Below are positions 1-6,577 of a DNA stretch of 11,384 nt, in pieces. This stretch comes from Clostridiales bacterium UBA1763 (lineage in GTDB: Bacteria; Bacillota; Clostridia; Oscillospirales; Oscillospiraceae), in NCBI GenBank assembly GCA_002314685.1, contig DCHB01000022.1:1-11384 (forward strand), written 5' to 3'. Position 1 is the stretch's first letter, and every line of letters begins with the position of its first letter. A program made the translations under genes and the position numbers. The notes under the pieces are model-generated. The model saw only the letters and a list, made by a program, of their open reading frames with translations, ran no database searches and was not told where the DNA came from.

Positions 1-16
1 GTCCGCATAATCTGGG

Positions 17-46
17 GCAGTTCATGCGTTAGCATGGCTGCTTTTT
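17..46 (+). terminator. Possible intrinsic terminator of a gene left of the window
   Basis: On the plus strand GCAG-tt-CATGC, a gtta loop, then GCATG-g-CTGC forms an imperfect nine-pair stem followed directly by five T (42-46). It would end a plus-strand transcript entering from the left edge, converging on the small minus-strand gene that stops at 66. There is no T-run on the other side, so it should act in one direction only. The gene it would serve is outside the window. Confidence 0.45.
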
Positions 47-65
47 ACTCTCAAATTCTTATGAA

Positions 66-221
66 TTAGAAGAGCTGGGTGAGGTTTTCAATGAATGCAG
101 TGACATTTGCTGCAACGTCAGCAAGGTCAAACAGACCGCTGAAGTCGATGCCGAGGTCAAGACCGCCTACGAGTTCCTCGATGGAGGGGAGCAGAGCCAT
201 GATGTTTTCAAAAACTTCCAT
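66..221 (-). CDS. Acidic 51-residue orphan microprotein
   Basis: I do not recognise this protein. The start at 221 is chosen because an AAGGAG ribosome binding site (229-234) lies exactly 7 nt upstream; a longer reading to 278 would run through the promoter and has no such site. The 51 residues contain nine Asp/Glu and no Lys, Arg, His, Cys, Trp or Tyr. Leu, Ile, Val, Phe and Ala alternate with the acids, giving an amphipathic pattern rather than a plain membrane helix. There is no signal peptide and no known motif. It is monocistronic, about 190 bp beyond the terminator of the capD-dus operon, with a consensus-like promoter of its own. The combination of promoter, ribosome site and clean stop supports a real gene; its function is unknown. 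Confidence 0.6.
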   Translation of the reverse strand: MEVFENIMALLPSIEELVGGLDLGIDFSGLFDLADVAANVTAFIENLTQLF

Positions 222-266
222 TGTAATTCTCCTTATTAGATTTTTGGGAATTTCTCCACGTCGGGA

Positions 267-296
267 ATTATACGACACTTTTTGTCACTTTGTCAG
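267..296 (-). promoter_or_regulatory. Housekeeping-type promoter for the acidic microprotein
   Basis: On the minus strand CTGACA (291-296, five of six to TTGACA) is followed after 18 bp by a perfect TATAAT (267-272). The predicted transcription start, near 260, leaves a leader of about 40 nt carrying the AAGGAG site. Confidence 0.65.
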
Positions 297-376
297 TCTT
301 TTTTGATACAATTTGCAAATGTTTTGTATATTATTTGTGTATATTTTGACATAGTTTCCCGTCTCGTCGCAGAGAG

Positions 377-408
377 TAAAAACACCGCACAGCCATGGGC
401 TGTACGGT
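377..408 (-). terminator. Intrinsic terminator of the capD-dus operon
   Basis: Just past the dus stop codon, an 11-bp stem (arms 398-408 and 384-394, one mismatch) with a 3-nt loop is followed on the minus strand by GTTTTT. It is a standard rho-independent terminator separating dus from the small acidic gene downstream. Confidence 0.8.
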
Positions 409-410
409 AT

Positions 411-1376
411 TTAGTCGTTTACGGATATGAAGCCCGCATTTTCGCGAACATCGCACTCGGAAAACAGCGCGCTGACCGCCGAAAGATAATCGGCCTTTGT
501 GCGTGCTTTTCTGATGCGCTTGACTGCCTTATCGGGCTCTGTGAAGCTCTTTGCCATGTAAAACCACAGCTCCTTCATGTGAAACAGCAGTGGCGTTTCA
601 CCGCAGGAAACCGCCTCGCACTGACTAAACAGTGCATCGTGAAACTGCCGCTCCTCGCTTTTGTCAAGCGCCGCACCTCCGCGCAGAGAACGGATAAGCG
701 CGGGATTTGCCGCAAGTCCGCGTCCGAGCATTATGCGCTCGCAATCCGGAAAAAGCTCACTTATTTTTTCCGCGGCGGGCTTGTCGAAAACATCACCGTT
801 GTAGCACAGGGGCACTTTGAGCGTGTCTCCCGCGAGACGGAACGCCTCATAATCGGGCTTGCCGTTGTAGCCGACATTTCCCGTGCGCGGATGTATTACA
901 AGCTCCTTAATCGGATAGCGCGAATATAATTCAAGCAGGGTGGGAAGCTCATCGGCACTCAGCTTGCCGATGCGGGTTTTTATCGAAATATCAATCGGGC
1001 TTTTTTCAAAAAGCTCATTGAGCAGGGCTCTCAGCATTTCGGGCTCAGCCAAAAGCCCCGAGCCCTTCTTTTTCTTTACGACAGTACCCGACGGACAACC
1101 GAGATTTATATTCATCTCCCCGTAGCCCATGGCGTACAGCTCGTTTGCCGCCCACAGCATATCCTCGGCGCTGTGCCCTATGAGCTGAGGCACAACATTA
1201 AGCCCCGCATTTCCCTCGGGCGACAGCTCGCGCATATTTCGCGCCGAAAACAGATGTGTTGCCGTTGGTGAAATAAACGGAGTGTAATATTTATCTGCGG
1301 CACCGAACAGCTCCGCATGAGTGCGGCGAAACGCGGTGTCGGTTATGCCCTCCAAGGGTGCGCACTCAAATATCAT
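411..1376 (-). CDS. dus: tRNA-dihydrouridine synthase (Dus family)
   Basis: FMN-dependent enzyme that reduces uridine to dihydrouridine in the D-loop of tRNA, using NADPH, in the cytoplasm. The 321-residue protein has the usual family length and order: an N-terminal APLEGITD segment (6-13) for FMN binding, GCPS with the catalytic Cys94, KTRIG with Lys133, IHPRT with His162, YNGD (192-195) and MLGRG (216-220), together forming the TIM-barrel flavin site. The C-terminal part (about 240-310) is the helical tRNA-binding domain. Its ATG overlaps the stop of capD as ATGA (1373-1376), so it should be translated by coupling from capD, and it is the last gene before a terminator. Which Dus subclass, and so which tRNA positions, cannot be told from the sequence alone. 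The family call is secure. Confidence 0.95.
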   Translation of the reverse strand: MIFECAPLEGITDTAFRRTHAELFGAADKYYTPFISPTATHLFSARNMRELSPEGNAGLNVVPQLIGHSAEDMLWAANELYAMGYGEMNINLGCPSGTVVKKKKGSGLLAEPEMLRALLNELFEKSPIDISIKTRIGKLSADELPTLLELYSRYPIKELVIHPRTGNVGYNGKPDYEAFRLAGDTLKVPLCYNGDVFDKPAAEKISELFPDCERIMLGRGLAANPALIRSLRGGAALDKSEERQFHDALFSQCEAVSCGETPLLFHMKELWFYMAKSFTEPDKAVKRIRKARTKADYLSAVSALFSECDVRENAGFISVND

Positions 1377-3250
1377 ACTCTGACCTTCTGATGCTCGGGT
1401 ATGTGATAGGTCGGGACTATCTCGGCGAGCTTTGCACGAAGCTCGACCTCATCGGTTTCCTCGATTGCTTTGAGCTCGGACAGGCTCTGTTCAAACGCCG
1501 CCTTGTCGAAATTCAGCTCGTGACCTATGTATATCAGCTCGTTTTTGGTCTTTTTCAGACCCTCGCCCGACAGCAAAAGCTCCTCGAAAAGCTTTTCACC
1601 GGGGCGCAGTCCTGTGTAAACCACGGGGATATCCATGTCGGGCTCAAGTCCCGACAGTCTTATCATGTTGCGTGCAAGGTCATCAATACGCACGGGCTCG
1701 CCCATATCGAGCACGAATATCTCGCCGCCCTCTGCGTATGCACCCGCCTGAAAAATAAGCTGAACAGCCTCGGGAATTGTCATGAAATAGCGCACGACAT
1801 CTCTGTGCGTGACCGTGACGGGGCCGCCGTCCTTAATCTGCTTGCGGAACAGCGGAATTACACTGCCCGCCGAGCCGAGAACATTGCCGAAGCGCACGGC
1901 GACATACTCGGTTTTTGAGCGTTCGTTTATTGTCTGCACTATCATCTCGCAGATGCGTTTAGACGCGCCCATGACATTTGTGGGGTTAACTGCCTTATCG
2001 GTTGAAATAAGGATAAATTTGCCCGTTCCGAATTTATCCGCCGCCCTTGCGACATTGTAGGTGCCGAAGACATTGTTCTTGATTGCCTCGAAGGGTGAGC
2101 CCTCCATAAGCGGCACGTGCTTGTGCGCCGCGGCATGACACACAATGTCGGGACGGTACTTTTCGAAGACACCGTTTACTCGCACCTCATCGCGCACAGA
2201 GCCTATGAGCACAATAAGCTCAAGCTCGGGATGCTTTGTTCTGAGCTCCATTTGCAAATCGTAGGCGTTATTCTCGTAAATATCAAATACGATAAGGCGC
2301 TCGGGGCTCATATCCGCCGCCTGACGGCACAGCTCACTGCCTATGCTTCCGCCGCCGCCCGTCACAAGCACCGTCTTGCCGCTTATATACTCCGCGACCT
2401 CGCTCAAATCGGTTTTGACTATGTTGCGTCCCAAGAGGTCTTCAATATCGACATGGTGAATTTTCTCTATGCTCACATCGCCGTTTGCAAGCTGATACAG
2501 TCCCGGCAGAGTACGCAGGGCACAGCCTGTCCTGTGGCAGATTTCAAGAATTTCAAGCTTTATTTTCCTGCTTGCAGAGGGCAGGGCGAGTACAATTTCT
2601 TCAATCTCGTACTCCTGTGCGGCATCGACTATTTTTTCTCTGCCGCCTATAATTTTAACGCCTCTTATGTAGCTTCCGCGCTTGGAATCATCGTCGTCGA
2701 TTATACATACGACCTCGTTCTCCGAGTGTGCGCTGTACTGAAATTCGCGCAGTACCATTGAGCCCGCCTGCCCGCCGCCGATGAGCATTGTGCGTTTTCT
2801 CTCTCTGCCGCCGCTGAGCGTTTTACGCCGCCTTATCTCGCGGTAGCCGAGGCGCAAAAGGGCGCAGAAGCAGGCAAGAAAGCCGGCATACAGAACAACA
2901 AAGCTCTTCGGCATAGGCATATCAAGCAGCAGCATCGAATGAACGAGCAGAAGCGCGGCGACAAATGACGCTACGAGCACTCGTACAAGCTCCGAGGTGC
3001 TTGCAAACTCCCACAGGCTGTTATACAGCTTTGCATATTTGAACAAAACCAAGGTTGCCGCAGTGTTTACAAAGCAGATGCTTTGAATATAGCCGAGATA
3101 TTCCGTTGCGTATAGTGTCTGCATATTGAATTCAAAGCGCACAAACAGCGCAAGAAATGCCGCAAGATTTATCAAAATCGCATCGGCTATAACAAGCATT
3201 GCCACTCTGACGGTCTTTTTATTTGTCGAATTTGCATTTATGTTTTCCAT
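1373..3250 (-). CDS. capD: CapD/PglF-type nucleotide-sugar 4,6-dehydratase, membrane-anchored
   Basis: Likely converts UDP-N-acetylglucosamine to a 4-keto-6-deoxy sugar, the first step towards modified amino sugars for surface glycans or glycoproteins. With the start used here it has 625 residues. Four membrane helices (about 15-37, 53-71, 89-110, 116-135) are followed by a cytoplasmic nucleotide-binding domain (LIGGGQAG, 156-163). The C-terminal short-chain dehydrogenase domain has GGGGSIGSE (298-306) for NAD, AAAHKHVP (373-380), the STDK motif (416-419) and MGASK (427-431), where Met stands in the place of the usual catalytic Tyr, as is typical of the PglF/FlaA1/CapD branch. RPGEK is at 549-553. 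I chose ATG 3250 over ATG 3256 because GGAG (3258-3261) is 7 nt from the former and only 1 nt from the latter. It is followed by dus and no other sugar-pathway gene is in the window. The exact substrate is inferred. Confidence 0.92.
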   Translation of the reverse strand: MENINANSTNKKTVRVAMLVIADAILINLAAFLALFVRFEFNMQTLYATEYLGYIQSICFVNTAATLVLFKYAKLYNSLWEFASTSELVRVLVASFVAALLLVHSMLLLDMPMPKSFVVLYAGFLACFCALLRLGYREIRRRKTLSGGRERKRTMLIGGGQAGSMVLREFQYSAHSENEVVCIIDDDDSKRGSYIRGVKIIGGREKIVDAAQEYEIEEIVLALPSASRKIKLEILEICHRTGCALRTLPGLYQLANGDVSIEKIHHVDIEDLLGRNIVKTDLSEVAEYISGKTVLVTGGGGSIGSELCRQAADMSPERLIVFDIYENNAYDLQMELRTKHPELELIVLIGSVRDEVRVNGVFEKYRPDIVCHAAAHKHVPLMEGSPFEAIKNNVFGTYNVARAADKFGTGKFILISTDKAVNPTNVMGASKRICEMIVQTINERSKTEYVAVRFGNVLGSAGSVIPLFRKQIKDGGPVTVTHRDVVRYFMTIPEAVQLIFQAGAYAEGGEIFVLDMGEPVRIDDLARNMIRLSGLEPDMDIPVVYTGLRPGEKLFEELLLSGEGLKKTKNELIYIGHELNFDKAAFEQSLSELKAIEETDEVELRAKLAEIVPTYHIPEHQKVRV

Positions 3251-3295
3251 TTGCATTCTCCTCAGTCCGATTTTGCACAGACCTATTCATTGGAC

Positions 3296-3324
3296 ATTAT
3301 AATACAAATAGTATTTTCTGTAAA
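3296..3324 (-). promoter_or_regulatory. Promoter of the capD-dus operon
   Basis: Minus-strand TTTACA (3319-3324, five of six) and a perfect TATAAT (3296-3301) are separated by 17 bp. It is back to back with the promoter of the hydrolase gene; the two -35 boxes are 19 bp apart. Confidence 0.75.
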
Positions 3325-3343
3325 TGCCATTTGCCGCGTTTTA

Positions 3344-3372
3344 TTGATAAATTTTGCACTGTATGCTAAAAT
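3344..3372 (+). promoter_or_regulatory. Promoter of the MBL-fold hydrolase gene
   Basis: TTGATA (3344-3349) and TAAAAT (3367-3372) are each five of six to consensus with a 17-bp spacer. The predicted start near 3379 leaves a short leader with the GAGGTGA ribosome site at 3393-3399. Confidence 0.65.
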
Positions 3373-3403
3373 ATGCCCAAAACACATCGCCTGAGGTGAA
3401 ATT

Positions 3404-4015
3404 ATGAAGCTGACTTATTTAGGTCATGCCTGCTTTTTGCTTGAAAGCAAGGACGGGAGTGCCGTTTTTGACCCCTACGCGCCGAACTATATCGATGGGC
3501 TTACTCTGCCCGAGCTTTGCGCCGATACGGTGCTTTGCAGTCACGGTCACGGCGACCATAATTACAGCGCCGCCGTCACATTAACTGGCAGGGTGCCGAG
3601 CTTCAAGCTGTCGTATATTGACTCGTTTCACGATGAATGCCTCGGCAGAAAAAGAGGCAAAAATCTAATCACTGTGATTGACGCCGAAGGACTGCGAATT
3701 GTCCATTGCGGCGACTTGGGGCACAAGCTCGGCGATGCGGAGCTATCCGCACTCGGCAGAGTTGATGTGCTCATGATACCCGTCGGCGGAGTATATACTG
3801 TCGATGCCGCGGCGGCGAAGGAAATTGCGGAGCAAATTTCCCCGCGCATAGTTATTCCCATGCACTATCGCATTGGTAATCGCGGCTTGCAGAATGTTGC
3901 CGAGGTCGGCGAATTTATACGGCTGTTTGACAGCGCGCAGGTCGAATATCTTGCCGATAGCACGCTGACTGTCGATGACTCAATGCACGGCATCAAGGTG
4001 CTCGCCGTCAAATAG
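3404..4015 (+). CDS. MBL-fold metal-dependent hydrolase (COG2220-like)
   Basis: A small cytoplasmic metallo-beta-lactamase-fold protein of 203 residues, in the UlaG/UPF0173-like group of stand-alone hydrolases. The metal-binding motif HGHGDH supplies His47, His49, Asp51 and His52; His101 and Asp104 sit in HCGD, and His154 in IPMHYR completes the usual two-metal site. The N-terminus (LGHACFLL, then FDPY) is the typical first beta-strand pair of this group. There is no signal peptide or accessory domain. The start has a GAGGTGA site 4 nt upstream. It is a single gene with its own promoter and a terminator shared with the convergent gatD gene. The substrate cannot be told; relatives act on phosphoesters, lactones or are uncharacterised. 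Confidence 0.88.
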   Translation: MKLTYLGHACFLLESKDGSAVFDPYAPNYIDGLTLPELCADTVLCSHGHGDHNYSAAVTLTGRVPSFKLSYIDSFHDECLGRKRGKNLITVIDAEGLRIVHCGDLGHKLGDAELSALGRVDVLMIPVGGVYTVDAAAAKEIAEQISPRIVIPMHYRIGNRGLQNVAEVGEFIRLFDSAQVEYLADSTLTVDDSMHGIKVLAVK

Positions 4016-4016
4016 C

Positions 4017-4037
4017 TCATCACTCATCACTCATCAC
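4017..4037 (+). repeat. Three tandem copies of heptamer TCATCAC
   Basis: Units at 4017-4023, 4024-4030 and 4031-4037 are identical and fill the space between the hydrolase stop codon and the terminator. A related run of one full and one partial unit occurs at 6829-6839 downstream of psuG. Confidence 0.8.
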
Positions 4038-4039
4038 TG

Positions 4040-4074
4040 AAAAAAGAGTAAGCATAAAAGCTTACTCTTTTTTT
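4040..4074. terminator. Bidirectional intrinsic terminator between convergent genes
   Basis: An A-tract (4040-4045), stem arms GAGTAAGC (4046-4053) and GCTTACTC (4060-4067) with a 6-nt loop, and a T-tract (4068-4074) make a symmetrical terminator. It serves the hydrolase gene on the plus strand and murT-gatD on the minus strand; the gatD stop codon overlaps its edge. Confidence 0.88.
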
Positions 4075-4792
4075 ATTTCCCTGCCATTTTTTTGATGTCT
4101 TTAAGGCGTTTTTCATAAGCCGCCATGATGATTTCCTCGTGCTTCAGCTTGGGATTTTCGACTCCGATAAGCTCCATGAGATACTTCACAAACAGCGGAT
4201 TCATCAGTAAAAACGGTCCGACTATCGAGGTTGAGAAGAAGTTGTTTATTTTCACGCCCTCGACCTTTGTCTCTGAATTTCTGCCCGTGCCGTAGCTAAG
4301 CTGAGCAAGCGCCTCCACATCGGTGTCGAGTCCGTGAAGCTGTGAAAATTCAGCCTTGAAGCCGACAATATCCATATCCATAAAGTGGTTATCAAGCTTT
4401 CCGAGCACGGTTGAATTGTGCCTGTGCATCATGTCGCGTTTTGCGTAGAGATTGAACAGTCCGAGTGCCTCAACCCTTGTGCCGTCCTCGTTTTCAATGT
4501 ATTTGCAGAACACCTCGCCCGCATTTGCGGTCATGAGAAACACGGTGCCGTTTTCGACGAGCTCGACAATGCGCTCACGGTAGGGCATGAGCTTTTTTAT
4601 TGCTCTTTCCTGCGCACTTTCCGGCATCGCGCCCATGTATATGAGCGACACATCGCCGTCTGCAAAGGCGGGAGTATCACCGAAGCTTGTTTCTATTAGC
4701 TCAGCCTCGGGCATACACTCCTTTAGGTAGCGGTAATTCCAGCAATCGCCGAAAAGGTTTGCCGCTTCGGGAAAAAGGACTTCTATTTTCAT
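4073..4792 (-). CDS. gatD: GatD-like class I amidotransferase subunit, catalytic Cys and His absent
   Basis: Homologue of GatD, the glutaminase partner of MurT that supplies ammonia for amidating the D-glutamate of lipid II. The 239-residue length and its place directly after murT (ATGA overlap, 4789-4792) fit the family. Two regions are clearly recognisable but altered. Where GatD proteins have a nucleophile elbow of the type CGGxQLLG, this protein reads TANAGEVF, putting Ala89 at the cysteine. Where they have YLHGPLLPKNP it reads SIVGPFLLMNP, putting Val191 at the histidine. The GFENHxGRT-like segment is also changed, to GFKAEFSQL (144-152). Cys96 lies seven residues downstream and does not occupy the elbow. 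Glutamine hydrolysis is therefore unlikely; a structural or ammonia-accepting role with MurT is inferred. A GAGGGGGG ribosome site lies inside the murT end. Confidence 0.85.
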   Translation of the reverse strand: MKIEVLFPEAANLFGDCWNYRYLKECMPEAELIETSFGDTPAFADGDVSLIYMGAMPESAQERAIKKLMPYRERIVELVENGTVFLMTANAGEVFCKYIENEDGTRVEALGLFNLYAKRDMMHRHNSTVLGKLDNHFMDMDIVGFKAEFSQLHGLDTDVEALAQLSYGTGRNSETKVEGVKINNFFSTSIVGPFLLMNPLFVKYLMELIGVENPKLKHEEIIMAAYEKRLKDIKKMAGK

Positions 4793-6165
4793 TTCGATGC
4801 CCCCCTCTTTTCAATCTCGGCGAGCACGCCGTCACGCACCCGCTTTGTCTCATCGGGCGTGGTCAGATCGTGCAGGATAAACACCTTGTCCGTACCGTCA
4901 AGAATGAGCTGTGACGGTGCGTCCTGCTCGTTTTCGACACAGCGGAGCTTCTCCTCGGGTATGCCCGCAAGCAGAAGGCGCAGATGATAGTCGTGCACTC
5001 TGACACCGCAGGCAACAACGCGGCTTATGCTCTCGTCGTTGAGAAATTCAAAGTCCGCATCAAACACCCATGTGACGATCTCAGTCGTCTCGCGGTAGGT
5101 CTTATCGTCGAGCATTACGACGACCTCCTTTGTGCCCTCCTCCTCGCGGATATAGTCAAAAACTATCGAGCACGCGACGGGGTTTTGTCCCTTTGTCATA
5201 TTTGTTATGACCTCGATGCCGTTTTTCTCAAGCTTGGTGTAGCGGCTTTTTACTATGCTCATGTGCGCAAAGCTCGCGGCAATAGCCTCCGCGCTCAGAC
5301 CGAAGGTACGCAAAAGTGCGACAACCGTAATCTGATTATATGTGTTGAACTTGCTCGCGGACATAAGGGGATATTCCTCAACGCCGTCGGCAGTCTGCAC
5401 CGTGAAGGTGCCCTTGTCCCAGTCGGGAACTGCGCAGAAATCGGGCTCGGGAGACTTGAAATCGCACTCGGTGCAGTGCATTTTGCCTATGTGGTGGTAG
5501 CGTACAAACTCGTACTCGATTTTTCCGCCGCACTTGGGGCAGCAGCGCACATCGTTAATGATGTTGCGGCACTCGGTACCGTCGCTGTCAAGCCGCGCAA
5601 GAGAAAAATATTTCCGCTTGTTATCGGGCTTGAGCTGACTGCTTATCGGATCGTCGGCGTTGAGTATCATGAAGGTATCGTCGGGCAGTGCCTTCTCGAT
5701 AATTGAGCTGATAAACTCCGTGTGAGCATTTCTGCCGATTGAGTCGCGGAACAGATTTGTGCACACGGCATAGTCGGGATGCACGTAGGCGTAAATTTTC
5801 AGCGAGCTTCTCTCGTCAACCTCAAAAACGGCAATTTTCTTTTTCACCCTGCCGAAAAGGCTCGCATCGGAAATAAGCGAGCTTGCGATGCCCGCATCGA
5901 CATTCGAGCCCGCCTTGTTGTTGAGCACATCGAAGCCGTTTTCGCCGAGCACATCAAGAAGCATATTACAGCAGGTGGTTTTGCCGTTTGTACCCGTGAC
6001 GGTTATGACAGTCTCGGGCTTGTCAATTCTGCCGAGAAAATCAGGGCAGAGCTTAATTGCAATTTTGCCCGGGAAGTAGCTTGCATTCATGCCGAGCAGC
6101 TTTTGAAGCAGCATTGCCGCCTTGCTAATCCATAGTGCAATAATAAATCTTAAATTCTTTTTCAT
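4789..6165 (-). CDS. murT: MurT-like Mur ligase (lipid II isoglutaminyl synthase, ligase subunit)
   Basis: Mur-ligase-family enzyme that in known systems activates the alpha-carboxylate of D-Glu in lipid II with ATP and amidates it with ammonia from GatD, at the inner face of the membrane. The 458 residues show the P-loop TGTNGKTT (57-64), NNKAGSN (82-88), FEVDE (114-118), TNLFRD (136-141), an inserted zinc ribbon with Cys209, Cys212, Cys231 and Cys234, and a C-terminal DUF1727-type domain with NPVACSIVFDYI. The ATP and zinc sites look intact. The C-terminal segment usually reading ND-xx-ADGRDxSW is here DDKTYRETTEIVTW (353-366): the DGRD acids are missing and it is two residues longer. GAGG lies 7 nt before the ATG. 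It is the first gene of the operon with its own promoter. The family is certain; the exact substrate is not. Confidence 0.92.
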   Translation of the reverse strand: MKKNLRFIIALWISKAAMLLQKLLGMNASYFPGKIAIKLCPDFLGRIDKPETVITVTGTNGKTTCCNMLLDVLGENGFDVLNNKAGSNVDAGIASSLISDASLFGRVKKKIAVFEVDERSSLKIYAYVHPDYAVCTNLFRDSIGRNAHTEFISSIIEKALPDDTFMILNADDPISSQLKPDNKRKYFSLARLDSDGTECRNIINDVRCCPKCGGKIEYEFVRYHHIGKMHCTECDFKSPEPDFCAVPDWDKGTFTVQTADGVEEYPLMSASKFNTYNQITVVALLRTFGLSAEAIAASFAHMSIVKSRYTKLEKNGIEVITNMTKGQNPVACSIVFDYIREEEGTKEVVVMLDDKTYRETTEIVTWVFDADFEFLNDESISRVVACGVRVHDYHLRLLLAGIPEEKLRCVENEQDAPSQLILDGTDKVFILHDLTTPDETKRVRDGVLAEIEKRGASK

Positions 6166-6192
6166 TATGAAACCTCACTTTTCCCGTCTCGT

Positions 6193-6222
6193 ATTATATC
6201 CCTTTTGTGCCCGCATTGTCTA
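6193..6222 (-). promoter_or_regulatory. Promoter of the murT-gatD operon
   Basis: Minus-strand TAGACA (6217-6222, five of six) and a perfect TATAAT (6193-6198) with an 18-bp spacer. It lies back to back with the next promoter, the -35 boxes being only 11 bp apart, so the two could influence each other. Confidence 0.7.
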
Positions 6223-6233
6223 TATTTTTTTAA

Positions 6234-6263
6234 TTGACATCGGGCATCGGCTTACTGTATATT
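6234..6263 (+). promoter_or_regulatory. Promoter of the lysine-rich small membrane protein
   Basis: A perfect TTGACA (6234-6239) is followed after 18 bp by TATATT (6258-6263, five of six). The leader to the ATG at 6292 would be about 20 nt and contains GGGAGG. Confidence 0.7.
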
Positions 6264-6291
6264 AAAGAAAATCACTGTGGGAGGCAGAAAA

Positions 6292-6447
6292 ATGGATTGG
6301 TATATTTATATAATTATCCTCGCTATTGCCGTGCTCAGCTGTTTGCTCGTAATTCGTCTGCGCACGAAGAAGGCTCTTGCGGCTAAGAAGGCCGCGGAAA
6401 AATCCGCGAAAAAGAAATCGGGACAGAAGAAGAAAAAGAAAAAATAA
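6292..6447 (+). CDS. Single-pass small membrane protein with lysine-rich tail (51 aa)
   Basis: I do not recognise a family. The ATG has a strong GGGAGG site (6279-6284) 7 nt upstream and a near-consensus promoter, which makes a real gene likely despite its size. Residues 3-21 form one hydrophobic helix (Ile, Leu, Ala, Val). From residue 22 on the protein is almost only Lys, Arg, Ala and Ser, with 14 lysines and 2 arginines in all and the last six residues all lysine. By the positive-inside rule the tail should lie in the cytoplasm and the short N-terminus outside. It sits between murT, divergently, and the tRNA-Asp gene on the same strand, with no terminator visible before the tRNA promoter. 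A role in binding RNA, acidic lipids or acidic protein partners is possible but not shown. Confidence 0.75.
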   Translation: MDWYIYIIILAIAVLSCLLVIRLRTKKALAAKKAAEKSAKKKSGQKKKKKK

Positions 6448-6460
6448 TTTATAAAAGTTG

Positions 6461-6489
6461 TTGACAAGAACAGAAAAATCTGTTATATT
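6461..6489 (+). promoter_or_regulatory. Strong promoter of the tRNA-Asp/tRNA-Thr unit
   Basis: A perfect TTGACA (6461-6466), 17-bp spacer and TATATT (6484-6489). The predicted start lies about 5 nt before the mature end of tRNA-Asp, as expected for a stable-RNA promoter. No separate promoter is seen for tRNA-Thr. Confidence 0.8.
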
Positions 6490-6500
6490 AACTGAGCCGT

Positions 6501-6577
6501 GGCCGAGTGGTTCAGTCGGTTAGAACGCCGGCCTGTCACGCCGGAGGTCGAGGGTTCAAGTCCCTTCTCGGTCGCCA
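6501..6577 (+). tRNA. tRNA-Asp (anticodon GTC)
   Basis: The full cloverleaf can be folded: acceptor GGCCGAG pairs with CTCGGTC (one G-T pair), D-stem GTTC/GAAC, anticodon stem CCGGC/GCCGG around loop CTGTCAC with anticodon GTC, T-stem GAGGG/CCCTT with loop TTCAAGT, discriminator G. The 3' CCA is encoded. Length 77 nt. It carries aspartate for GAC and GAU codons. Confidence 0.97.

Noticed and set aside
282..929. Long plus-strand open frame opposite dus
   Set aside because: It lies antisense to a clear dus gene, runs through that gene's terminator, and its product is low-quality with no ribosome site; similar antisense frames opposite capD, murT, psuG and the MFS gene are rejected for the same reason.
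3251..3256. ATG at 3256 as the capD start
   Set aside because: Only one base separates it from GGAG; the ATG at 3250 has a 7-nt spacing.
4017..4037. Tandem heptamers as a CRISPR array or iteron origin
   Set aside because: The units are contiguous without spacers, only three in number, and have no cas or replication gene nearby.
4502..4507. Cys96 of the GatD-like protein as a replacement nucleophile
   Set aside because: It is seven residues past the elbow, in the following helix at the position of a glycine in normal GatD, so it should not reach the active site; the histidine is also missing.
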